From Cryptomeria japonica (Eukaryota; Streptophyta; Pinopsida; Cupressales; Cupressaceae), in NCBI RefSeq assembly GCF_030272615.1, contig NC_081412.1:476477657-476541656 (forward strand): a stretch of 64,000 bases of DNA, read 5' to 3'. Position numbers and translations under genes: made by a program. Under the pieces are notes generated by a model that was not told the origin of the DNA, made no database searches, and worked only from the letters and a program-made list of their open reading frames with translations. Positions 44,982-56,054 of this stretch are shown piece by piece. How positions within the stretch are numbered: position 1 is the first letter of the stretch; every line of letters begins with the position of its first letter.

Positions 44982-47689
44982 CAATTGAAGAAGAAACCAT
45001 AATGAATAATCAATCAAATGATGAACATACACCAGCTCAATTTGATGTGATGAATGTACCTAATGCACACAATGCACCAATGTTAACACCTCCTAAAATT
45101 ATTCGTAGGAAACCAAAGTATCTAATTGACATTGATGAGAATATTTTGAAGCCAATGCCCGATAAAATAAATGAATGAACTTGTAGAAGAATGGTTAAAA
45201 TAATATGGCAACACTATTTTGAAAACTTAAATAAAATTGGAAAACGCCAATTAATTGTTGAAATGATTAAAAATTTTAATTTTAGAGAGAATGAAAATTC
45301 TAGGCCTAAGATCATCAGAAAGTAATAGTGAAAGAACTATTATGATAAATCTATTTGATGCATATCAAGCTATTGGTTCAAAATCGTGTCCTAAATATTC
45401 TAATGTTATTCGACGTGTTATTACGTCAACCATAATGAGCAAGAAAATAAAAAAAGATCGTTTGATAAGAAAAATAAGTAAGTCATTAAACATAAGTAGA
45501 ACAACATTACGTAAAGCATTAGAGAAGTGGGAGAAAATAGAGGATCCTCACAATAATTCTCTTTGGGCGTTCTCGAGTAGACTACCACGCAAAGACAAGG
45601 TTGTTGTTGATGCACTAAGAACATTAATTGAATTTTTTTGGCATGACAACACAAGGGTTTTGCCCAACCAAAGAGATCTTGTTAGAAGGGAAATTGGATC
45701 TAGAAATCATGAGACACATGCCAAACATTATTTGGATATGACTCAAACAAAATTTTATGAAAGATTCTTTCAAAAGTTTCCTCAGATAAGAATAAGTCAA
45801 AGATTTTTTGAAATGGCAAAACCTTTTTATGTTAAGATTAATCATATACACACCATGTGTTGTTGTAGGATACATATTGAATTTTCCATGCACTATGATG
45901 TCTATCGTCATATATGTTGTACTTTGCACTCTAACGATGTTTTGCAGGAATGCAATATACAAGCACCTCCTAAGTCACCAAGAGAATTTATTTCAAGTGT
46001 GCTATGTAAAAGACATGATGGTTGCATTTATTATAAGATAATGTGTCTGAAAGGTTCTTATGCTACATGTGGTAGTTTTCAATATTTACCAAGATGTGTA
46101 CATTTGGAGAGCACACATGAAATTGGTAAGAAACTAGTTTTTATTGGAAAATACAAGACAATCACATATGGGGTTAAATATGGAAAAGAATTGACGAGAT
46201 GTGAGTTAGTGAAAAATATGTGTAGCTGAATTTATGAGAATGTTTCAAGAGAAACTAGTTTATGAGTACATAAATCATAAACATAGAGCTCGGTGGTTAG
46301 ATGAGCAATTCAAGTTATGTAAGGACACATTTCCTCTTGGTACCATTGTCTCTATCATTGATTTTGCTGAAAATTATACACTACAACCTCAAAATGAAGT
46401 GCAATCTATGTATTACCATTCTACACAAGTTTCTATTTTTGTACACATATCATTCATGTATACAAATGATAGCACAGAGGAGGATAGAAAGGTTGTAAGA
46501 GAGTATCACTTCTACATAAGCGATGATTATACTCATTCATCAGAGTTTGTGCAAGGATGCTTTAAAGTTTTCTATGATAATTTAAGGGAAAGAAACATAC
46601 GATAAAACCAACACATAATATGGTCAGATAATTGCACCTCACAATTCAAGAATGCAAGGATGTTCTAATGGTTGGCTAGGATGCATGTGACAAGCGATGT
46701 ACAACATTTTTGGAATTTCATTGAGGCTGGACATAGATAGGGGGAGCATGGTGGTCCATGAGCAAGCGTAAAAAGAGCCCTAGTAGCTAGAGAAAAATTG
46801 AAGTACGAAGGTGGTGCTGAGTTGATAGATGCAACAACAATTATGCAACGGTGTAACTCTACAATGGGACCAGGTAATGCAGGTATGCCAATGGTTCATA
46901 GATATTTTTGGTTGATTAGTGAATCTAACATTGAAAACTATCAAGATTGTTGTACAGTTGCAGGATCGAGTGAAATGCACTCATTTAGAAGTTCAAATGC
47001 AAGTTCACTAATAATTTGTACTAGACAGATTGTATGTTTTTTCTCTTCATGTATGTATTTTTTGTGGGAAGAATGTGAATCACAAGAGTGGGTTGACAAA
47101 TGGTCTTGTAGACCATTGGTTCCAATTGATACATATCAAGTTCCCAAAGCACCACAATTGAACCAAATAGAAGCATCAGTGGATTTCGACCATGTATCCG
47201 ACCTAGTGGAACCAAGTGATTTTTTTGGTTTTTTTTTTTGGCTTATTTTGTTACATCACACATTATTTTTGGTATTAATTATCATTCTATAAAAAGCAGG
47301 TCATGTGTATGTAGTTGTTGCAAAAGAGAACAATGAAGAAGGAACAAATTACTTTTTGTGTCATTGTATTGAGCCTAAAAGAAAATTGACAACCACAATC
47401 ATTGACGGACAGGGTATTGAGTACCCAATAGGGTTTGCTGTCGTGACAGACACATGGATTAGGAGATACTCTATCAATAATTTGGATGTTTGGTTGTTCG
47501 AGGACTTTGAAACACACAGACATATTTTTCATTTCTCCAATCTTGTTGTTGCAACAAATATTCAATTAATTAAGTATCGTGGTATACCTCATAACAAGAA
47601 TTTATGGAAAGTTCATGAATTTGACCACGAGGCAATACTTGACACAATACGGGTTAGAGCCAATCCAGAAGGCTCACTTGATTGATTTT

Positions 47690-48164
47690 GGGTTATCTAT
47701 AAGTGTTCAATTGTTGGAGCATTACAATGATTCTATGATTCAGGGTAGAATGATTTTGAGAATTTTGTATATATCATTGGTGAATTGTAGAACTATATTC
47801 ATTTTTTGTATATATAAATGCCCATGAGCTAATTTCTTCATATTTAGAGGCAAAATTTTGTATATATAAATGGCCATGAGCTGATTTGTACATATTTAAA
47901 TGCCAAATTATATATAAATGCTCATGAGCTGATTTATAAATTTTGTTTTTGTATATTTAAATAGCCAAGAGTTGATTTGTCCATTTTTAGAGGCAAATTT
48001 TTGAATATATGTCAATTTCTATATATGTAAATTTTTGTATATGTAAATTTGTGCATAAATGGAATTTTCTGATGCATTTTGTATTTTTGATTATACTTGA
48101 AATTTTGTATGACTATTTATGAGTACATGACCTAATTTAAGACTATTTATGAGTACACGTGTAT
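47690..48164. other. AT-rich flank downstream of gene A
   Basis: No gene. A ~60-bp phrase (TTTTGTATATATAAATG and CATGAGCTGATTTGT) is repeated four times at 47765-48000. Confidence 0.6.
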
Positions 48165-49745
48165 GCCTACTGTATGGCTCTAGATATTCTAGCAAGCTGA
48201 GAGGCACAACATGAGCATGCCTATTGTAAACTTGCCCACCCGGACACGTTCATGCTATTGGTTCGTTCCCATGATGAACGAAATCAAATTTAGCCTATCT
48301 TGCAACCTTGCATTGCATGCATCTGATGGTTTTCGTACCAACTGAAAAAATGCTACCATGTGAAAATGGCCCCGAGTCTTCAAAAAATGAGATAGGTCAT
48401 TGTAGATGGGCCTCACGTGACCCTATAAGTTCAGCCAGATCAATAGTATGCATCCTGGATTGCAAGAAATAGTTCGTCAAAGTTTGACAATTTTTTGGAC
48501 TTAGGGAACTTGAGAGATCACCTCGATAGGGTATGGCTCTGGATGTTCGAGTGAGCTGGGAGGCACAATAGGAGCATTCCTACCATAAACATGCCCACCC
48601 GGGCATGCTCGTGTTGTTGGTTCATTCCTATGACGAACAAAATCAAATTTAGCCTATCTTGCAACCTTGCATTGCATGCATCTAATGATTTTCGCACCAA
48701 CTGAAAAAAATGCTACCATGTGAAAATGACTCTAAGTCTTCAAAAACCGAGATAGGTTGTTGTAGACGGGCCTCACATGACCCTATAGGTTCAAACAAAT
48801 CAATCATATGTGTCCTAGATTGTGAGAAACAGTATGTCAAAGTTCGACAATTTTTTGGACTTAGGGCACTTGAGAGATCTTGTTGGTAGGGTATGGCTCT
48901 GGATGTTTGAGGGAGGTGGGAGGAACAACAGGAATATGCCTATCCTAAACCTTCCCACCCAGATATGCTCATGTTGTTGGTTCGTGCCCATGACAAACGG
49001 AATCAAATTAAGCCTATCTTGCAACCTTGCATTGCATGCATCTGACGATTTTTGCACCAACTGAAAAAATGCTACCATGTAAAAATGGTTGTGAGTTCTC
49101 AAAAATAGAGATAGGTCATTGTAGACTGGCCTCACATGACTATAGGTTCAAACAGATCAATTGTATACGTCCTAGATTGTGAGAAATAGTTTGTCAAAGT
49201 TCGACAATTTTTTGGACTTAGGGCACTTGAGAGATCATGTCGGTAGGGTACGGCTCTAGATGTTCCAATGAGCTAGGAGGTAGAACAAGAGCATGCCTAC
49301 CATAAACCTACCCACCTAGATGCGCTCGTGTTGTTGGTTCATGCCCACAACGAACAAAATCAAATTTGGCCTATCTTGCAACTTTGCATTGCATGCATCT
49401 AACAATTTTTGCACTAACTGAAAAAATGCTACCAAGTGAAAATGGCTCCAAGTCTTCAAAAATTGAGATAGATCATTGTAGATGGGCCTCACATGACCCT
49501 ATATGTTCAAACAAATCAATTGTATGCATCCTAGATTGTGAGAAATAGTATGTCAAAGTTCGACAATTTTTTGGACTTAGGGCACTTGAGAGATCACGTC
49601 GGTAGGGTATGGCTTTGGATGTTCCAACAAGTTGGGAGGCACAACAAGAGCATGCCTATTATAAACCTACCCACCTGGATGCACTCATGCTTCTGGTTCG
49701 TGCCCACGATGAACGAAATCAAATTTATCCTATCTTGCAACCTTG
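48165..49745. repeat. ~359-bp tandem array, 4.4 copies
   Basis: Units start GTATGGCTCTGGATGTTC at about 48171, 48531, 48890, 49248 and 49607, each with GCAACCTTGCATTGCATGCA and TTTGACAATTTTTTGGACTT. The last unit is cut short. Open frames on both strands are repeat by-products. Confidence 0.92.
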
Positions 49746-50569
49746 ACAACAACTGAGCAACTTTTACATATTTTATCCAAATGACCCCAAACTTTCACAA
49801 ATGACTCCAAATGATCATTAATGGTCTCTAATGACCTTATTTAGATGAAACAATACAAAACAAGACAAAAACCCAAATTTGACCATTGCTAACATGAGGG
49901 TGCTCCCGCACCACTCACATTGACATATATAAAGGAAAGGAATAAAAAACATCCAATGATCATTACCATGGATCAAATGTGATCATTACCATTGAATTTA
50001 ATTATGATTGAGGAAAGGAGTTTTGTAGGGTTAATTCAATATTTTAGAAAGCTTATCAAATCACCTTATTTCGTTGTAACCCATGATTGTAGAAAATAGA
50101 TTTTTGTTGTTTACATTCATATTGTTGATTACATAGGCAAATATTCATTTAACTTTATAAAAGGGCAATCACCAAATACACTGAATAGTTGTCTAAGTCT
50201 GATATCAAAGATTAGCCAAGTCTATGGAGTAGCTGAGATCAAAATTTGTCAGACAAGGATCCAGCTATTGTTAGGAATTTAGTAAAGTGGAAGCTATTTT
50301 GAAGTGATCCAAGACTTTCATTGTGATTGAGACATGGAATTTTCTAGGGGTAGTTCAATATCTGAAAAAGCTTATCAAATCATATTCCAAAGTTGCAATG
50401 CTTCATATTTCGTGATGGCAATTGTTAAGTCTTTTATATGGGGTAGAATTCAACAAAAGGCATTTGCTTAGCTAAAGCAATTGATTAGCAAGACACTGGT
50501 TTGGCAATACCTATCTTTCAACTACTATTTTAGGTAGAGACAAATTTTAATGATTGTGTGTTGGAGGCT
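49746..50569. other. T2 interior, no gene seen
   Basis: Unique-looking AT-rich DNA. CTTATCAAATCA phrases recur at about 50050 and 50370 within a weak ~320-bp similarity. Confidence 0.4.
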
Positions 50570-50880
50570 CTTTTATAAAATTTGGCATTAGTATTATGTT
50601 AATAAAGTAACATAATAGAACTATTAATTAATTTGGCATTAGTATTTTGTTACTAAAGTAACATAATACAACTATTAATCAATTTGACATTAGTATTAAG
50701 TTACTAAAGTTACATAATACAACTATTAATTAATTAATTTGACATTAGTATTAAGTTACTAAAGTAACATAATACAACTATTAATTAATTAAATAATAGT
50801 TGTATTTTGTTACTTTAGTAACATAATACTAATGTCAAATTGATTAATAGTTGTATTATGTTACTTTAGTAACTTATAAG
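50570..50880. repeat. foldback repeat: four direct and two inverted ~55-bp units
   Basis: GACATTAGTATTAAGTTACT and AAAGTAACATAATACAACTA repeat four times forward, then run in reverse complement. 50736-50841 is a near-perfect 106-bp palindrome centred near 50788. It would extrude as a cruciform or transcribe into a hairpin RNA. Confidence 0.9.
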
Positions 50881-51682
50881 CTTGTTTGTTGTCATTCAGA
50901 CTTATTTCGTTGAGCGCTTTGGATATATTGCTCACATAATGAATTGTATGTCTTTGTTTGAGCAAAAATTAACTATATCAATTATAAATCATTTATATAT
51001 ATCAAAATGCACAATAATGAACACAATAAACAAATTGTGTATGTACCAAATATCAATATCAATAACAACAAAATGCACAATAATGAACACAATGCACATT
51101 TATTGGATCGAATACCAATATTTATATATATCAAAATGCACAATAATTGTGTATGTATACAAAAAATGGCATATATGCCAAGTCAATAAAAGTTTTAAAA
51201 GAATATGGCATATGCCATGTCTAGATTGATATACAATAAAAAATTAGACTATATCTAGATGTATTTTTCCTTCGATGACTACAACAAACACTATATGATC
51301 CTATAGTTGTGGTGGATCATCAAAATGGAGCCTCTTTGATGTAGTACACAACTTTGTAGATGGCTGCACAACCACAATTCAAAAGCCAAGTTAGAATCCT
51401 TTTGTACAAAATAGTTCACAATTATCAACATAGCTATACATTCAACTATAATTTCTTTGCAATTGAATTGTAGACTACCTCATTTGTTGATCTAGGATCT
51501 ATCGTCTTTTCTTTTGTTGCCTTGTCAGACTTAGGAGTCCTCTTAAAATGGAACTTGAGAGGATCCACGTTATGCCCAAACTGAGAAGGGGCCTATTGTA
51601 GGTTAAATACAATTAATACAAGCTAATAATATATATAGATCAAAAAAAATAAAAATCTACAATATATAGAACAAAAGTGTAC

Positions 51683-51955
51683 CAGAGCCTGAGATGCTTC
51701 TCTAGTAGACTTAGGAGGGCTCGTCATTGATGAAGCAACTATGGCTATTTCCTGTATGAAAAATGATAAGATGAAATACAATTAATACAATGATAAGTAT
51801 TGTAGATTAAATACAATTAATACAATGTAATAACATATATAGATCAAAAACACTAAAAATCTACAATATATAGAACAAAAGTGTACTGGACCCTGGGATG
51901 CTTCTCCAACAGACTTAGGAGGGCTCGCCATTGATGAAGCAACTATGGCTATTTC
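51683..51955 (-). repeat. tandem exon duplication in gene B (204-bp unit)
   Basis: Two 69-nt exons (51683-51751 and 51887-51955) with flanking introns repeat at 204-bp spacing. They encode EIAIVASSM-SPPKS in both copies, then diverge slightly. Both keep acceptor AG and donor GTACAC and are phase 0, so either could be skipped without shifting the frame. Confidence 0.8.
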
Positions 51956-53459
51956 CTATATGAAAAATGATAAGATTGGAATTTATCTAAAGTTCACATG
52001 TACATGTGCATATAATCATCAAAACAAGAAAATAAAGTAGAGATACATACCTTTTCCCTCTCTTGATCCTCTGGCGTATCAGGTGCATTCATCAATTCTA
52101 CAAATCCCAATTACCATTGTATATAAAAGAGACAAAAAAGAATAATCAATCTACAAGTTCCAATTAAGACAATTTCAACCTTTTCAAAAAATTGTGTCAA
52201 TTAAAAATATGTTCAATTACCTTTTGACATTTAGGTGTCCTTTAGGATTTATTTCACTGAGGAGGTGTCCTACACACGTGTGAGGTACCCTAAAAGAAAC
52301 AAAATTAACACAAGAGATATTAGTAGATAATATTAAATATAATTTAACAAATCTAAATTTAAATCACTTGCTTATTCAATCAAAAGAACACATAAAAAGA
52401 GGTGTGCAAAATATGATACTGCATAGCTTTCTAGGCAAAAATTGATGGCTGAGAGTGTGGCATTATAATTTTAGGGACATTTGATCCCCTCACAACGCCG
52501 ATAAAAAACAAAATAAATATACATTAAAGAGAGTTAGTATATCTTATAATTTATTTTTTTGAATTCAATGTACTATTCTATTTTAACATGTTACAAATTT
52601 ATACCTCAGGCATCAAAGCTACAACTGCAACAACTACGAGAGGAATATCAGATGGTGTATTAACACCCGTTGTTGTATCCTGAAATGCATATTGTTTGTA
52701 TCAATTTAAATCGATCTATAAATGAAAATTCATTTACATTCACAATTTTTAAGTGATTATTAAATAAAATTTTATTAATTCAAATCAACACACCTGTGTC
52801 TGCGTGTGACCACCAAACACCATATCCATCAAATTATCAGTTAGTGCCACATCCTCTATAGTGGTAGTCTGATATCTAATCTCACAAATTGTACATAGAT
52901 GGGATATGGAACTATCTGCACTCACCTCAACATCCATCCTAGAGAATAGACCTAAACAACTAGGACACACATGTTGAATGGGCTCACCAAGGTCGAATGT
53001 CTCAACTACTGGATCATTGTGCGGGCCAAGAGGCTGTGATAACTATGTGTCATGCTAAATGATGACATCAATCAATGCAGTGGCCATCTGAAGAGTCTAT
53101 AGCTCCATCGACTCTTTCAGGGCTACTGGGATTGTGACATGGACCACAGGTTTTGGTGCTAGGGGGATGCGACTTTGGGGGTTTAGTACCCTCTGAGCTC
53201 TGGGTCTATCTTGGGCAAAGCCTCCACCTCTACCTTGGAACTCTCTCATATCAAAATAGTTTGGCTGCTTAGTTAGGATAAACTCAAAATATAGTTTCCT
53301 CAAAAAATATAATGGAACCTCAAAATTATTACAAGATGGTTGGTCAAAGACCATCCACCACCTATCCCAAAAAGCATTTTTCATCTGCAAATGGCTACAC
53401 CAATGTATAGAAAACCTCTTGGAATTAAGAGGTAAGGTCTCACCCATTTTGGGATCAGT

Positions 53460-55331
53460 AAAAAGAGAACATATTTGTCATTTACTTATGTTTTTTTTTC
53501 ATTTCATTATATGACAACCCACTAGCATAAAAAGCATGACATTGATCCCTATAGCTTCCCCATTTTGTAATTTGATTGGAAACTTCATTGGCACTACTAG
53601 CTGAAATATCCCTTGGTCAAATAGGAGTAGAAATGATGAATTCCAACCGAAGGAATATTGTCAACCAATTGTCATGCAAGGTCTCAGTTTGCAAGTCTGA
53701 GTTTCAGTCTAAGGCAATGTGTTATTGACACCACAATGCCAAAAATTCTTGCAAAGATGACCTCTATAATGTTTAGGCTTGAATTATAATGCATAAATAA
53801 CTTCTATTAAATCCTTCCAATTCTTATACATGGATTTCAAAGTGGAAAGTACAATTATAGCCAATAGACATAATGACAAACACTTGGCATGCAGACTAGA
53901 TGATTGAGTGACATACAATAACTAATTGCAACCTTATTCCTCCTTATCTTTTAATACAATAGACTGATTACAAAATATCTAACAATGGCCAATACTCTTT
54001 GGCTTTCAATAACTAATTTCAGAATTTTCTGAGTACAAAGGCAACCATGACTTCATATATAAACATCATTAAAACTCATTGAAAACAAATCCAAATGAAC
54101 CTGGTTCAGATCGCCTTGATGCAAGAATGAAGAAGCAATCAACAATGGGTATCCTTATGCTTCTCTTATGCCAAATTGACCCCTTTAGAAAATCGCCCTT
54201 GTTCTGATATTAATGGCAAATAAAATAAATAACAGTCATGATGCCCCTTGTCAATCATCAAGCATTAACAATGTCCTCCACCAAAAAGGGCGCTTCAATC
54301 TTTAAGTGATTTCGGTGCACCAAAGTGTAAATATGAGCACTTTCATGGAAACATGGCAAGTCTAGTCAAACTTGTATTAGATCTGAAATGTGACTATACC
54401 TCCAATATGCTCCTATGGAAATCACCTAATGTTGTTCTTGAAGTAACAGGTCATAGCCATTAAAATGAGACTTCCTTGCTGCCCAATCAGATGACCCTCA
54501 ATTCCCCCCTAGTCTAAATACTCCTAACTGAGAATTAATGTCTATCAGCTGATACGACCCCTCTCATGTATCAAAAGTCATTATCAGTAACCCGTAGGAT
54601 AAGTGATTCACTTCTAGGAGTAAATCGATACACCTATAGTTTTTTATTAACAAAAAAGTGGTACCTATCCACAACTAATAAATCTGCAAGTCACTGAAAT
54701 AAGAACCTGGTGGATGGTAGATATGATCAGCTTCAAATACCAAAATCGTTGAAGACTCCTAATGCCTAGTTATCTCCAATTCAAACCCAAGCAAAATCAG
54801 CAATTGGCCTCCAATGAAGCTCAAATGAGATGATTGAAGTATCACCTCCCTAATGCAACCGCTCAAGAGATCTTTCACCCCCTCAGTTATGCGGATCAAA
54901 AGGAGGTTTCATTCCCTAAGACCAAATCTGTGGACAACCCTTGACTTCACAACCACAATACAAAGAAGATAACAAACAACTAATGATCATCCATGAATTA
55001 CCCTCTTCTATTTATTCTTTTCATAACCCATCATAAGGTTCCTTGTAGAAGATTCAAGTAGGTACACTTTATTATTTCTTAAGTGACTTTTTAATTATAT
55101 TTTTTTATTTTATACTTAAGTCACTTTATTATTTTATTACATATGCACTTTATAACATTATATTATAATTAAAGTGCACAAGTCTCACGATACGCATTAT
55201 CTACTTATTTTGCCATAAAACCAAGTAGAAATAGGACGTGAAGCCACCAATTTCCACCAAGTCGACCTCCTAAACAACTCCTTGGCCTACGAGGGTCAAA
55301 TTATAGGCCAAACACTTCTGCGGACTAATCC
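53460..55331. other. long gap within gene B
   Basis: About 1.9 kb of intron-like DNA with no protein-like frame. Its composition differs from the short introns nearby, so it may contain an unrecognised insertion. I could not define ends. Confidence 0.4.
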
Positions 55332-55744
55332 TCATGAAAATGGGAACATTACACTAGCCACTGACTCTAGGGTTGTGGCAAGGGATGCATGATGCTCATG
55401 CTCAGATGCCTTCATTCTATTCACCAGCCTAGTTATTTTGGTAGTGTTTTGTGTTAACTGGTTTATCAAATCCTCATGTGTAGCTTGTGAATGGTCTATT
55501 GGAGGAGCTGGAGGGTTTGTATCTTGAGGGTTTCGTTGTGGGTTCTCTTGTGGGTTTTTCCCTAAGTTTTCAAGAGGTGTGTCTTGCTGGGGGGCATTAT
55601 TTTCCGAATCTGATATGCATTCATAACAAAAAAAAATGATGAATTTACATTCTAATTGCAAATACAATTTATCAAATGCATACAATAGATGAAAAAATCC
55701 AATCTCATACCTCTTTCCATTGTGTGTGTGTTTGATTTTTAAAA

Positions 55745-55995
55745 ACCTCGTTCGCGTATTGTGTTGCTTGAAACCCTTAAAGTGTTTTTTCTTGCGGCCA
55801 TGGGTGAAAATGACCTAACGGCCACAGTCAATTTTTTTAATGACAACAAAACATGTATAGAGTTTTGAAAACTAAACCATGTACGCATTTAGTATAAGAA
55901 AAACCTCGTACGGGGTTTTTCTTCATTTAGGCTCGGCAAAACGAGCCAAAACGTGTATGGGGTTTTTAAAATTTGAAATAACTCGTCTGCGTTTT
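55745..55995. repeat. T2 right subterminal motif cluster
   Basis: CTCGTTCGCGTATT, ATGTATAGAGTTTTG, CCATGTACGCATTT, AAAACCTCGTACGGGGTTTT (itself nearly palindromic), ACGTGTATGGGGTTTTT and ACTCGTCTGCGTTTTG. These are the same motif variants as at the left end (26955-27048, 29986-30080), lying immediately upstream of gene B. Confidence 0.55.
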
Positions 55996-56030
55996 GTGTT
56001 TTTCCAACTTTTTTTGGGGCTGTGCCCAAT

Positions 56031-56054
56031 TTTTTGCACACCATCTTGGTGCAC
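56031..56054 (-). repeat. right 24-bp inverted repeat of T2
   Basis: TTTTTGCACACCATCTTGG then TGCAC, the exact reverse complement of 26098-26121. Confidence 0.75.

Larger units (their letters stand above)
30288..47688 (+). pseudogene. gene A: transposase-like gene with D-D-E triad, split by the Tat element
   Basis: Exon sequence runs 30288-30533 and resumes at 44987 after the LTR element. The N-terminus is basic (MGKNKRG) with a repeated acidic block (NAIEEEITINNQ, then EEETIMNNQSND). A helix-turn-helix follows at 45465-45521 (IRKISKSLNISRTTLRKAL). The catalytic-like region has D in IIDFAENYT (46360), D in WSDNCTSQFKN (46627) and E in NFIEAGH (46723) or GEH (46744), spaced 88 and 31 (or 38) residues. 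A short intron (47216-47299, GT...AG) precedes a C-terminal exon that ends at a TGA (47683-47685). Stops occur at 30390, 45176, 46603, 46666, 46738 and 46759, with frameshifts near 45300 and 46230. I infer an RNase H-fold transposase. The superfamily is not one I can assign. Confidence 0.6.
51446..55720 (-). pseudogene. gene B: multi-exon gene of T2 with CxxC-CxxC module and duplicated exon
   Basis: Exon 1 is 10 nt (55711-55720, ATGGAAAGAG) with donor GTATGAG. Exon 2 (55332-55609) encodes a Gln/Pro/Asn-rich stretch, then a helical segment. A long gap follows. 53447-52794 encodes WDRWWMVFDQ, CNNFEVPLYF, KQPNYFDMREFQGRGGG, then C-x2-C-x20-C-x2-C (CPSC, CTIC; a zinc-ribbon-like module). Further exons with clean GT-AG borders lie near 52680-52604, 52101-52055, 51955-51887 and 51751-51683 (a 69-nt tandem exon pair), and 51592-51446 (last exon, ends KKL-stop). 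Stops near 53098 and between 53060 and 53040 break it. The PLYF-PNY.D-GRG block matches the T1 gene. No known family was recognised. It may be an accessory transposition protein. Confidence 0.55.
26098..56054. mobile_element. candidate large DNA transposon T2 (~30 kb, ~15.5 kb without the nested LTR element)
   Basis: Bounded by a perfect 24-bp inverted repeat (26098-26121 and 56031-56054). Inside each end lie copies of a CGTGTAYGGGGTTTT-like motif. Gene A starts inward from the left (30288, plus) and gene B inward from the right (55720, minus), a convergent two-gene layout. A satellite and CT tract sit between the left motifs and gene A. A Tat LTR retrotransposon splits gene A. I could not find a target-site duplication, and weaker inverted similarity runs ~30 bp further out on both sides, so the true ends may be near 26069 and 56085. 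The alternative is that two inverted copies of a dispersed repeat happen to flank unrelated genes. Confidence 0.5.

Noticed and set aside
48518-49756. Several repeated frames of 60-106 codons
   Set aside because: They are the same frame in successive 359-bp tandem units, with no known domain.
26098-56054. Reading T2 as a single LTR retrotransposon
   Set aside because: The repeats at the ends are inverted, not direct, and the interior genes are a DDE-type gene and a spliced gene. The only LTR element is the nested one. A polypurine-like run near 56100 on the minus strand keeps some doubt.
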